From an uncultured Flavobacteriaceae bacterium (GTDB lineage: Bacteria > Bacteroidota > Bacteroidia > Flavobacteriales > Flavobacteriaceae), in contig CANNAC010000004.1 of NCBI GenBank assembly GCA_947502495.1, positions 124,001 to 188,000 of the forward strand: a stretch of 64,000 bases of DNA, given 5' to 3'. Below, in pieces: positions 8,495 through 16,249 of this stretch. A model generated the notes under the pieces. It did not search any database and was not told where the DNA came from. It saw nothing but the letters and a program-made list of their open reading frames with translations. Each line of letters begins with the position of its first letter. Position 1 is the stretch's first letter. A program made the translations under genes and the position numbers.

Positions 8495-9577
8495 TTACAA
8501 TTCTTTCGCTAGGTCCAATAAATAATCTGCAGCAGCAAAAGGAGTGGTTTCATTGTCTTCAATTCGTTGCAATTGTATTTGTAAGGCATCCTTAATTTTT
8601 TCATTGTTGAAGAAATCCGTTTTTAAACGGTTTTCGATAGTTTGAAGGAGCCAAAATTTGTTCTGCTCGTTTCGTTTATGGTTTAGGTACTTGTTTTTAG
8701 TAGTGATGTCCATATAGGATGCAATGATTTTCCAGATTTCATCAATACCTTCATTGTGTAGCGCACTACATAAAGTGACTTTAGGTTGCCAGCCAGAATC
8801 TTTTGCAGGATACAGATGGAGTGCTCTATTGAATTCTACTTTTGCAATTTTAGCACTTCTTGCGTTGTCGCCATCTGCTTTATTAATAGCAATTGCATCT
8901 GCCATTTCTATAATACCACGTTTTATACCTTGTAATTCATCTCCAGCTCCAGCGAGTTTTAGTAGTAAAAAGAAATCTACCATACTATGAACGGCAGTTT
9001 CACTTTGTCCAACACCTACGGTTTCTATAATAATAGTATCAAAACCAGCAGCTTCACAAAGAATAATAGTTTCTCGCGTTTTTCTCGCAACACCACCAAG
9101 AGATTCTCCCGAAGGAGAAGGTCTTATAAACGCATTTTTATCTTTCACCAAGTCTTCCATTCTGGTTTTGTCACCAAGAATACTTCCTTTGGTTAGCGAA
9201 CTGCTAGGATCGATTGCTAAAACAGCAACCTTTTTCTTTTGACCGGTTAAATAAGTCCCAAAAGCTTCAATAAAAGTGCTTTTTCCAACGCCAGGAACTC
9301 CGGTAATACCTATGCGAACCGATTGGTTTGCATGCGGTAAACAAGCTTTAATTATGGTGTTTGCTTTTTCTAAATGCGCTGTGTTTTTACTCTCTACTAA
9401 AGTAATTGCTCTACTTAATGCGGTAATATTACCTTTTAAAATCTGCGAAACTAAATCTGCAGCACTAGGTTGTGCTTTTCGTTTTTGTTTCATTTTCTGA
9501 ATGGAAGTAGCATTGGTGATTTCACTTTGTGAAACGCCTTGCTTTTCTTGTAATGCAGATTTTTTTTGTTTGGTCAC
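8495..9577 (-). CDS. meaB: methylmalonyl-CoA mutase chaperone GTPase MeaB
   Basis: 360-residue G3E GTPase. Walker A is GVPGVGKS near 92-99. AIDPSSSLTKGSILGDKTRM and IRPSPSGESLGGVARKTRE are hallmark MeaB/ArgK segments, the switch region is ETVGVGQSE and the base-recognition motif NKAD. MeaB gates adenosylcobalamin loading into methylmalonyl-CoA mutase and protects it from inactivation. The mutase subunits are not in this window, but a PduO-type adenosyltransferase lies at 26332-26904. The first 30-odd residues are a basic, low-complexity extension; an internal Met at 29 is an alternative start. Confidence 0.93.
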   Translation of the reverse strand: MTKQKKSALQEKQGVSQSEITNATSIQKMKQKRKAQPSAADLVSQILKGNITALSRAITLVESKNTAHLEKANTIIKACLPHANQSVRIGITGVPGVGKSTFIEAFGTYLTGQKKKVAVLAIDPSSSLTKGSILGDKTRMEDLVKDKNAFIRPSPSGESLGGVARKTRETIILCEAAGFDTIIIETVGVGQSETAVHSMVDFFLLLKLAGAGDELQGIKRGIIEMADAIAINKADGDNARSAKIAKVEFNRALHLYPAKDSGWQPKVTLCSALHNEGIDEIWKIIASYMDITTKNKYLNHKRNEQNKFWLLQTIENRLKTDFFNNEKIKDALQIQLQRIEDNETTPFAAADYLLDLAKEL

Positions 9578-9619
9578 GAATGTTAAATTCTAAATATTAG
9601 ATTGATTTTTTGTGAATGA

Positions 9620-9937
9620 TTATTTTGTGCGTTGTAGTTTTGGAGGGTTTTGTCGCGTATCAAAAATATCGGCAATTTTTATAAATCCGTTTTGACTATC
9701 TATAGAATAAATCAGTTTGTAGTTTTTAAAAACTAAATATCTATATTCGGTTTTTCTATGTTTTAATAATTCTTCTTCTTGTCCAATTGACGGTGTTTTT
9801 ATCAACTTTGTAGGTTCGTTAATAATTCCTTTTACAAGTTTTTTTGCAACTTTTGTACTTGCTTTTTTTTCGTAATATTCATAGATCTCTTGAAGTTGTG
9901 TTTCGGCAAATTCAGACCAAATAATTCTAAATGCCAT
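9620..9937 (-). CDS. RelE/ParE-family toxin
   Basis: 105 residues with the ParE layout: an N-terminal strand (FRIIWSEFAETQLQEIYEYYEKKAS), a central helix, then TEYRYLVFKNYKLIYSID and IADIFDTRQNP, the usual ParE C-terminal strand and tail. The start ATG overlaps the antitoxin stop (TAATG on the minus strand), which is typical of coupled toxin-antitoxin genes. ParE members act on gyrase and RelE members cut mRNA; which applies here is unknown. Confidence 0.85.
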   Translation of the reverse strand: MAFRIIWSEFAETQLQEIYEYYEKKASTKVAKKLVKGIINEPTKLIKTPSIGQEEELLKHRKTEYRYLVFKNYKLIYSIDSQNGFIKIADIFDTRQNPPKLQRTK

Positions 9938-10170
9938 TATTCGTATTTTGCTAAAAGCTCAGAACTATTTTTAAATCGGTTGTTTTTAAAATCAGATTCC
10001 GATTGGTCTATTCTTTTGTTTAAATCATCAATAGTCATTGATTCAAATGTTTTTTCGTCTAATACTTTTTTTTCCTTTCTTAATATTTTTTCAAGACGAG
10101 AAACGGCTTCTTCACTTTGAAGTTTTAAAAATTCTTTTACAAATTCTATTTTTCGAGTTTCTAAATTCAT
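9937..10170 (-). CDS. antitoxin partner of the ParE-like toxin
   Basis: 77 residues, highly charged and helical, with the central part LEKILRKEKKVLDEKTFESMTIDDLNKRIDQSESDF. Bacteroidota partners of ParE toxins often look like this (short, acidic/basic, an SMT-x-x-DLN-x-RI segment), with no recognisable HTH. It precedes the toxin with a one-base overlap, as expected for an antitoxin. The identification rests mainly on this context. Confidence 0.75.
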   Translation of the reverse strand: MNLETRKIEFVKEFLKLQSEEAVSRLEKILRKEKKVLDEKTFESMTIDDLNKRIDQSESDFKNNRFKNSSELLAKYE

Positions 10171-10187
10171 TATATCCGACTTTTTAT

Positions 10188-10195
10188 CAAAGATA
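10188..10195 (-). promoter_or_regulatory. putative -7 box of the toxin-antitoxin operon
   Basis: Minus-strand TATCTTTG matches the Bacteroidota -7 consensus TAnnTTTG exactly and ends 17 nt before the antitoxin ATG. No clear -33 TTTG at the right spacing is seen, so it is tentative. Confidence 0.45.
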
Positions 10196-10294
10196 CAAAA
10201 TTATCAATTCAATTTTTCGTTTTCAACAATAGAGGTTTTTTGCAGTTTGGTGTACTGCGAGATTACATAAAAGTATAATTCATTATTGAAATCT

Positions 10295-10759
10295 TTAGGA
10301 GTGACTAGAAGGTTTTAAAGAATCTATGTCATCCATGAGTATTTCAAATAATTTAAAAACATTAGATAAACTATCGAAATCTTTTTTTCTTATGCCTCCT
10401 TTAAAAATCAAACTTTTCCCATCTAATTTAATGGTTGGATTTTTACTATCCATTAAACATTGTGTTTCTACATTTTCAAGAAGCAATTCCGAAAAGTTAC
10501 TTTTTTTACCTTTAAAATTATACGTTTCAGATCTGGAGATGAAAGTGAAAAATTGTGATTTACTAAGCGTGCAGGAAAGGAAATTAGATTTTAAATCTGT
10601 TTTTCTAGAGTTTAGAGTTATTGTGGTGCTCCTTCTATTCCATTTTACAAATACATGAATAACCCAATTATTATAATTTTCAACAAAATGAACATCTCCT
10701 TTAAGAAGCGTTTTCATAGCGTTAATTATAGATGGTGTGTATTTATGTTTTTCTTGCAA
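10295..10759 (-). CDS. hypothetical protein
   Basis: 154 residues, basic and Ser/Lys rich, with no signal peptide or TM helix and no motif I recognise. It begins MQEKHKYTPSIINAMKTLL and ends with an acidic stretch (ILMDDIDSL). It lies 14 bp downstream of a four-helix membrane protein gene on the same strand, so the two may be cotranscribed. Both are AT-rich orphans between a toxin-antitoxin pair and conserved genes. A 110-residue frame on the other strand of the same DNA is less likely to be the gene. Confidence 0.6.
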   Translation of the reverse strand: MQEKHKYTPSIINAMKTLLKGDVHFVENYNNWVIHVFVKWNRRSTTITLNSRKTDLKSNFLSCTLSKSQFFTFISRSETYNFKGKKSNFSELLLENVETQCLMDSKNPTIKLDGKSLIFKGGIRKKDFDSLSNVFKLFEILMDDIDSLKPSSHS

Positions 10760-10773
10760 ATGGTTTTTGTTTT

Positions 10774-11250
10774 CTAGTTGTCTGTTTTTTTTATTTTATT
10801 ATAAATTAATAAAACGGCAATAATCTCTCCAAAATAAAAAAGAATGGATTGCAAAAAATACAGCATATAGTTTTGTTTCAAAAATTTATAGTATTTTGAA
10901 ATACCTTCTATACTTGTTTCTGTTTCTAAATAGGATGTAAGTGGAGGGTAAGATGTTTGGATAATTTGAAGTATAAAATAAGTTGAAAAACTCCAAATAA
11001 AGTATTTGATAATATTATTACCTATAGCTTCATGATTATTAAAAACTAGTAAAATTACATAATTTATTAATAGTACAAAAAGGAAAAACCGCATTAATTC
11101 TGATGAAAAAAAGATCCACATCGGATTTAAATCTAAAAAAATTAATAAGTCTTTTAAGATGTCACCAACAAAATAAGTAAAATTTGAAATACTTAAATAT
11201 GTAAATATTCCTATTCCGAAAAAGCCTATTAATTTATTCTTATCCATCAT
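10774..11250 (-). CDS. hypothetical membrane protein, four TM helices
   Basis: 158 residues with four hydrophobic segments (about 8-38, 50-70, 82-102, 130-150). The third-to-fourth loop is polar (SYPPLTSYLETETSIEGISKYYKF). No family recognised. It is 11 bp downstream of the DUF2911 gene and 14 bp upstream of the 154-residue orphan, all on the minus strand. Confidence 0.62.
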   Translation of the reverse strand: MMDKNKLIGFFGIGIFTYLSISNFTYFVGDILKDLLIFLDLNPMWIFFSSELMRFFLFVLLINYVILLVFNNHEAIGNNIIKYFIWSFSTYFILQIIQTSYPPLTSYLETETSIEGISKYYKFLKQNYMLYFLQSILFYFGEIIAVLLIYNKIKKTDN

Positions 11251-11261
11251 TAAGGAGAAGA

Positions 11262-11816
11262 CTATTTCAACGGTACCACAACCATGGTATTATCCCAAGC
11301 CATCGTTAAAGATAAATTGTCTGTAGAATTATCAAAACCAATAGTAAATTGCTCTACCGTAGTATCAATTTTTTTTACTGGAACACTAATGTTTACCACA
11401 TCAAATTCTGGAACACGCATTGGTTTCATTTCCATATCTACGCCCCAAGAATATTGTTTGGAGTTAAACATGACATTCCAAGTAGTATCATTAGGTATCG
11501 TCCAAATAGTATATTTTCCAGCAGGAAGTGAATCTTTACCAATTCTTAAAGGTTTATTGGTTTCAAAAGTAGTCGCTTCATTTGCTCCTGTACGCCAAAC
11601 TTGATTGTATGGTACAAGTGCGCCAAAAACTTCACGATCTCTTTTAGAAGGCCTATTATAAAAAACTTGAAGTTTAATGTCTTCTACCTGAAAACTTACA
11701 TTTTTTTCAGGACTTAAGCGTTCGCTAAAGAATCCGTCATTTTTATATGAATATATAGAAACGGCAACTAATGTAATAGCTAATAAACCGATAACCCATT
11801 TTAAAAACCTATTCAT
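11262..11816 (-). CDS. DUF2911 family protein
   Basis: 184 residues. An N-terminal TM or uncleaved signal anchor lies at about 5-23, then the DUF2911 domain with IKLQVFYNRPSKRDREVFG, YNQVWRTGANEATTF, LPAGKYTIWTIP and WGVDMEMKP. Members are exported beta-rich proteins of unknown role common in Bacteroidota. It leads a three-gene minus-strand run with the two orphan genes and is divergent from the sigma factor operon. Confidence 0.85.
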   Translation of the reverse strand: MNRFLKWVIGLLAITLVAVSIYSYKNDGFFSERLSPEKNVSFQVEDIKLQVFYNRPSKRDREVFGALVPYNQVWRTGANEATTFETNKPLRIGKDSLPAGKYTIWTIPNDTTWNVMFNSKQYSWGVDMEMKPMRVPEFDVVNISVPVKKIDTTVEQFTIGFDNSTDNLSLTMAWDNTMVVVPLK

Positions 11817-11989
11817 TTTTACAATTTTTTTAGTATAAATTAAGAATGTAAAGATACTTTAAAGTAAGCATCTTTAAAAAGGTAATGCAAATTTCTTACC
11901 AATTATTAAAAATATATTATCTTTTTTGCAACACTATGATTTTTTAATCGTCTTTAAGGAGAACAAACCAAAAACCAAAACTAAAAAGC

Positions 11990-12541
11990 GTGTTTCAAAC
12001 AGAAATTATTGAAAAATGCAAACAGAACAACCGACTAGCACAAATGCAGTTGTACAACCAGTATTGCAATGGTATGTATATCGTTGCTAATCGGTTTGTC
12101 AAGGATGCAGCAGAAGCAGAAGATGTAGTGCAAGAGGCTTTTATTAAGGCGTTTGCAAAACTACATCAATACAAAGCCGAAGTTACTTTTGGTGCTTGGT
12201 TAAAACGAATTGTTGTTAATAAAAGTATCGATTACTTGAAATCTAAAAAGCAACAAGTGGTTGCATTAGAAGAAGTGCACTTAAAAGTAATAGATACTCC
12301 AAAGGACGACGATTGGATGATAGAGGATGACATAACTATTTCAGAAGTTAAAAATGCGATAAGCACATTACCAGAAAAATATAAATATGTGATTACGCTT
12401 TTTTTATTAGAAGGTTATGATCATCAAGAAATCTCAGAGATTTTAGATATATCGCAAGTAGCATCTAGAACCCAATTGTCTAGAGGGAAACAGAAATTGC
12501 AAGAATTATTAAAACACAAAAAAGATGGCACAAGATATTAG
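11990..12541 (+). CDS. ECF RNA polymerase sigma factor
   Basis: 183 residues starting with GTG at 11990 (an in-frame stop lies just upstream and no ATG gives the full domain). Region 2 spans about 20-85 (DAAEAEDVVQEAFIKAFAKLHQYK) and region 4 about 120-172 (LPEKYKYVITLFLLEGYDHQEISEIL, then a helix-turn-helix). Its end overlaps the next gene by 17 bp, the usual pairing with a membrane regulator. It probably controls its own operon, which includes the secreted repeat protein at 13105. Confidence 0.9.
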   Translation: MFQTEIIEKCKQNNRLAQMQLYNQYCNGMYIVANRFVKDAAEAEDVVQEAFIKAFAKLHQYKAEVTFGAWLKRIVVNKSIDYLKSKKQQVVALEEVHLKVIDTPKDDDWMIEDDITISEVKNAISTLPEKYKYVITLFLLEGYDHQEISEILDISQVASRTQLSRGKQKLQELLKHKKDGTRY

Positions 12542-13088
12542 AGACTTATTAAAGCAAGATTTGCAAGAGCAAAATAAAAAAATGCCTGAAAATCATGAAG
12601 CTAGATTTCTTGATAAACTAAATAAAGCATTACCAGAACAGCAAAAACCTAAATTTAATTGGTTGCAAATTGCTGCAAGTATTGTGCTGTTTGTTGGTTT
12701 AGGTTTTGGAGGCTTTAAGTATTTTAATAATCCTGTTGTACCTGTGGATACCAATACAACAATAATTACCAGTACAAAAACATTAGGAGATGTGTCTCCC
12801 GATTTAAAAAAGGTAGAAGATTATTATTTAGCTAATATTAATCTAGAATTATCTAAAGTGAAATTAACACCAGAAAACAAAGAAATGTTTGATGGTTATG
12901 TACAACGATTAGAAGATTTAAAAAACGAGTACAGTAAGCTATCTGTGGAATTAACAAAAAATGGTCCTGACGAGCAAACCATTAATGCACTTATCGATAA
13001 TTTGAAATTTAGATTAAACTTATTACATCGATTAAAAGAACAATTAAAAACCTTAAGTACGTTGGATGCAAATCCAAATGTAATTTAA
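12525..13088 (+). CDS. single-pass membrane protein, probable anti-sigma factor
   Basis: 187 residues: an N-terminal cytoplasmic part of about 45 residues (IRDLLKQDLQEQNKKMPENHEARF), one TM helix at about 47-64 (IAASIVLFVGLGFGGF), then an outer domain rich in charged helices. The MP-x-NHE-x-RF-x-x-KL start is usual in the small membrane proteins that follow ECF sigma genes in Flavobacteriaceae. Overlap with the sigma gene and topology argue for an anti-sigma role; no ASD zinc motif is present, so the mechanism is unclear. Confidence 0.72.
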   Translation: MAQDIRDLLKQDLQEQNKKMPENHEARFLDKLNKALPEQQKPKFNWLQIAASIVLFVGLGFGGFKYFNNPVVPVDTNTTIITSTKTLGDVSPDLKKVEDYYLANINLELSKVKLTPENKEMFDGYVQRLEDLKNEYSKLSVELTKNGPDEQTINALIDNLKFRLNLLHRLKEQLKTLSTLDANPNVI

Positions 13089-13104
13089 AAAAACATATAC
13101 TAAA

Positions 13105-14658
13105 ATGAAAAAGTCAAAGAGTTTTCACGAGCACATATACCCTAAGAATAGCGTGAGTAAAAAATTAAGAATAACAATCCTAAGCCTTTTTGTTGCTATA
13201 AGTGCTATGGCACAACAAAAACTAGAAAAAATATCGCAGTCAATCCATGTAAATCAAGACGCTATAATACATTTAAATACAAGTCATACTAATATTGAAA
13301 TTGAAACTTGGAACAAAGATGTTATTGAAATTGAAGCATATTTAGAAAGTGCTGTATTGTCTAAAGAAGAATTACAAAAAGCTTTTAATGCTTGGCAAGT
13401 AAAAGTGGATGGCTCAAAACAAGTCGTTACTATTGCAACCGAAGAATCCTTAAGTTCTTGGTCTAATGAAGGTATTGCTCTTTTTGATGAAAGTTCCTTA
13501 GAAGCCCTTAAAGAACTAGAATTTAAACTGGCAGATTTACCAGTAATGCCATTGGTAGAAGGTTTAATGGAATCTTTACAAATAAAAGATATGCCGAAAA
13601 TGCCAAACCTTCCAGATTTACCAGATGGAATGAATAACTTTAATTTTGATTATGAAAAATACCAAGAAGAAGGGGAAGATTATCTAGAAAAATGGAGTAA
13701 AGAGTACGAAAATAAATATGGAAAGGAGTATTCCGATAAGATGGAAAACTGGGCTAAGAACTTTGACGATAAAGATTGGAAAGCATACGAAAAGAAAATG
13801 GAAGCTTGGGGAGAAAAGTTTGGTAAAGACTTTGAAAAACAATTTGGAAGTAAATTTGAAAAAGACATGGAAGCTTGGGGAGAAGAATTTGGTAAGAATT
13901 TTGAGAAAAAGATGGAAGCTTGGGGTGAAAATTTAGAAAAAGCAATTGAAGAAAGTGACTTTGAAGAAAACATGGAAGCTTGGGGAGAAGCATTAGGTAA
14001 ACGTATTGAAGAGTCTATAGAACGTTCTTTTGGTGAAGACGGTAAACACGATACTGCTGAAGATTTATTTTCTAGTTCTAAAAAATCGAACTTAAAAGTA
14101 AAAAAGACCATTAAGATTAAAATGCCTAAAAAAGCAAAATTAAAAATGAATGTAAGACATGGCGAATTGATACTTGCTTCAGCAATGCACAATGTAAAAG
14201 CAGATATTTCACATTCTAATTTAACAGCAAATACCATTGATGGAAGCCAGACTTCCATCAATGTATCTTACTCACCGGTTCAGATTACAAACTGGAATGC
14301 AGGCGAATTAAAACTTAATTATGTAGATCAAGCAAGAGTAACATCTGCTACTAGTTTGGTTTTAAGTGCAAACTCTTCTAATGTTACTATTAAAAATATT
14401 GTAAGTAATGCCGTGATAGATGGTAGTTTTGGAGATTTAATTATAGGCAACATTTCTAACGATTTTAAAAATATTAATCTGGTTTTAGAAAACAGCGAAG
14501 CTAATGTAAAACTGCCTCAAGGCGATTATAACTTGTTTTATAAAGGCACAAAATCTTTATATAATAACGAAAGCACTTCTAGTAAAACCATAAATAGTGA
14601 TAGTAATAAAACCATTGTTATTAATGCAAAGTATAGTAATGTCGTTGTGAAAAAGTAA
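13105..14658 (+). CDS. secreted DUF4097-like beta-helix protein with internal MEAWGE repeats
   Basis: 517 residues. A signal peptide ends near ISAMAQQ (about 37). The N-terminal part (NTSHTNIEIETWNKDVIEIEA) and the C-terminal half (about 345-515, repeating strands such as VRHGELILASAMHNVKADIS and SFGDLIIGNIS) look like the DUF4097 adhesin-like beta-helix. In between, at about 195-310, is a highly charged helical insert with four copies of MEAWGE (residues 232, 255, 270, 290), each followed by FGK/LEK-E stretches. It is the third gene of the sigma/anti-sigma operon, 16 bp downstream, and is the obvious output or sensor partner. Function unknown. Confidence 0.78.
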   Translation: MKKSKSFHEHIYPKNSVSKKLRITILSLFVAISAMAQQKLEKISQSIHVNQDAIIHLNTSHTNIEIETWNKDVIEIEAYLESAVLSKEELQKAFNAWQVKVDGSKQVVTIATEESLSSWSNEGIALFDESSLEALKELEFKLADLPVMPLVEGLMESLQIKDMPKMPNLPDLPDGMNNFNFDYEKYQEEGEDYLEKWSKEYENKYGKEYSDKMENWAKNFDDKDWKAYEKKMEAWGEKFGKDFEKQFGSKFEKDMEAWGEEFGKNFEKKMEAWGENLEKAIEESDFEENMEAWGEALGKRIEESIERSFGEDGKHDTAEDLFSSSKKSNLKVKKTIKIKMPKKAKLKMNVRHGELILASAMHNVKADISHSNLTANTIDGSQTSINVSYSPVQITNWNAGELKLNYVDQARVTSATSLVLSANSSNVTIKNIVSNAVIDGSFGDLIIGNISNDFKNINLVLENSEANVKLPQGDYNLFYKGTKSLYNNESTSSKTINSDSNKTIVINAKYSNVVVKK

Positions 14659-14752
14659 TTCTGCAATTTTTGTTTATCGAAATGTGTTTCTAATTCTGAA
14701 ATACATGCAGAAGAACCAATTACCTTTTTATATATTTCAGTCATTTATTTCT

Positions 14753-14760
14753 TACTTTTG
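14753..14760 (+). promoter_or_regulatory. putative -7 box for the M23 peptidase gene
   Basis: TACTTTTG matches TAnnTTTG and ends 16 nt before the ATG at 14777. A T-rich stretch at about 14724-14733 could be a weak -33 element. Confidence 0.5.
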
Positions 14761-14776
14761 AAATAAACTAGATTAA

Positions 14777-15472
14777 ATGAATGCTGAAGATTTCCTCTTA
14801 TTCTTAAAAAGCATCGACACAAAACCACTTCGTGTATTAGATGCTGCTATTCCAAATTCAGCGTATATTCCTATCGATTTATCGGAAAGCAATTCCGATT
14901 TAAATACATTTAATTTTTCTTCATCACAAGCTTGGCAAGAGTTTCTACAGAACTATTTAAAAAAGCACAATAAAAAAGTAGCTTTTGGTGGTTATGCCGA
15001 AACACGAAATATTTACAAACGGAGCACGTATTTTAATCCGGAAAGTAAAGAGGAAGAACGTAACATACATTTGGGAGTCGATTTATGGATGGACGCAGGA
15101 GCTAAAATATATACACCTTTAGATGCGACTGTCCATAGTTTTAAAAATAACACCAATTTTGGCGATTACGGACCAACTATAATTTTAAAGCATAGTATTG
15201 ATGATAAAGAATTCTTCACACTTTATGGTCATTTAAGTTTAAAGTCAATTAATGATTTGCAAGAGGGGAAAACTTTTAAAGCAGGAGACTGTATTGCAAC
15301 ATTAGGTGATGCTTCCGTTAATGGTGATTATGCGCCACATTTACATTTTCAAATTATAAGAGACTTAGGAACTTATTTTGGAGATTATCCTGGAGTTTGT
15401 AGCAAAAAAAATCTGGACAAGTTTATAAAAGACTGCCCAGATCCTAACACATTACTAAAACTAAATTATTGA
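14777..15472 (+). CDS. M23-family metallopeptidase (LytM-like)
   Basis: 231 residues. The zinc site is His98-x3-Asp102 (HLGVDLW) and His188-x-His190 (PHLHFQ), with GH152 in LYGHLS; these are the full set of M23 ligands. The N-terminal ~90 residues are not assigned. No signal peptide is apparent, which is odd for an enzyme whose family cuts peptidoglycan crosslinks; either the true start is missed, export is unconventional, or it acts on a cytoplasmic substrate. It converges on the cohesin gene with a 7-bp overlap of 3' ends. Confidence 0.85.
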   Translation: MNAEDFLLFLKSIDTKPLRVLDAAIPNSAYIPIDLSESNSDLNTFNFSSSQAWQEFLQNYLKKHNKKVAFGGYAETRNIYKRSTYFNPESKEEERNIHLGVDLWMDAGAKIYTPLDATVHSFKNNTNFGDYGPTIILKHSIDDKEFFTLYGHLSLKSINDLQEGKTFKAGDCIATLGDASVNGDYAPHLHFQIIRDLGTYFGDYPGVCSKKNLDKFIKDCPDPNTLLKLNY

Positions 15473-16239
15473 TTAATTAATACTTTAAAAGTAGAAACTT
15501 CATTTTCTACAGATCTAATGGTTACAAAGTATAACGCTCCTTTTAGATGTCGCACAGGAATAGCTATTTGATTACCTATAGTATTACTGTTTTCTATTTG
15601 TTGGATACGTTTCCCTTCGATACTGTGAATGGTAATGTTTTCAATTTCTGAAGCAGTATTTGTTTTTATATAAAGCACATCACTTACAGGATTTGGAAAT
15701 ACCGAAAAGCTATTGCTAAAACTGTTTTCTTCGGAAGCAAGTGTTGCTAATATGATATCATTAGTAGATCCGGTAATATTTTCTCCAGCATCATTAGAAA
15801 CTCCGGTACCATTTGCATTGGCTGTAGAAAATAAGTCATGAGCAATTATAACATTTTCACCAGTACCTATAACTTCAAACTCTATTGTAAATACATTTGT
15901 TGTTCCTGTTATATCTACAAAAGCTCCAGCTGCATATCTAATAACTCCAGGAACAGAGGTGTCATTCGCTAATGGCACATTTAGTACTGAATTATCAGGT
16001 GTTAAACTATTTATTTGAATTACAGAAGGATTAAAATTTAAATAAATCTGTAAGCCTCGATACGCAGTTGTTCCCGCTATTGCATCAAAAGTATAAGTAA
16101 ATGTTTGACCAACAGTTAAAGGAGGACTAACATTAACATTAGCAACAAGGTCTACATCTTGAGCGGAAAGATTAATGCAGCTAGCAATAAAAGCTATTAT
16201 AAATACTGTCTTTAATCTAAATTGTTTCGTTTTTTTCAT
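15466..16239 (-). CDS. cohesin-like domain protein with T9SS type A sorting domain
   Basis: The frame is open to 16308, but the signal peptide begins at ATG 16239 (MKKTKQFRLKT...CINLSAQ), and this start avoids overlap with the upstream gene, whose stop is at 16250. The protein is 257 residues. Residues ~25-165 form a cohesin-like domain (LTVGQTFTYTFDA, RGLQIYLNFNPSVIQINSL, FTIEFEVIG). The last ~80 residues are a Por secretion/T9SS type A domain (SVFPNPVSDVLYI ... FKVLINQ), which exports the protein and usually fixes it to the cell surface. The upstream neighbour carries a dockerin-like domain, so the pair may bind each other. Confidence 0.82.
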   Translation of the reverse strand: MKKTKQFRLKTVFIIAFIASCINLSAQDVDLVANVNVSPPLTVGQTFTYTFDAIAGTTAYRGLQIYLNFNPSVIQINSLTPDNSVLNVPLANDTSVPGVIRYAAGAFVDITGTTNVFTIEFEVIGTGENVIIAHDLFSTANANGTGVSNDAGENITGSTNDIILATLASEENSFSNSFSVFPNPVSDVLYIKTNTASEIENITIHSIEGKRIQQIENSNTIGNQIAIPVRHLKGALYFVTIRSVENEVSTFKVLINQ

Positions 16240-16249
16240 GATATTTTTT

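Noticed and set aside
10326-10658. 110-codon plus-strand frame
   Set aside because: Antisense to the 154-residue hypothetical gene, which has a start, spacing and strand consistent with its neighbour; kept only as an alternative.
13680-14261. 193-codon minus-strand frame opposite the secreted repeat protein
   Set aside because: It lies wholly antisense to a gene with a signal peptide and operon context; its Ser/Phe-rich repeats mirror the MEAWGE repeats.
14538-14744. 68-codon minus-strand frame after the secreted repeat protein
   Set aside because: Overlaps the 3' end of the gene at 13105-14658, has no recognisable domain, and would read against the neighbouring promoter.
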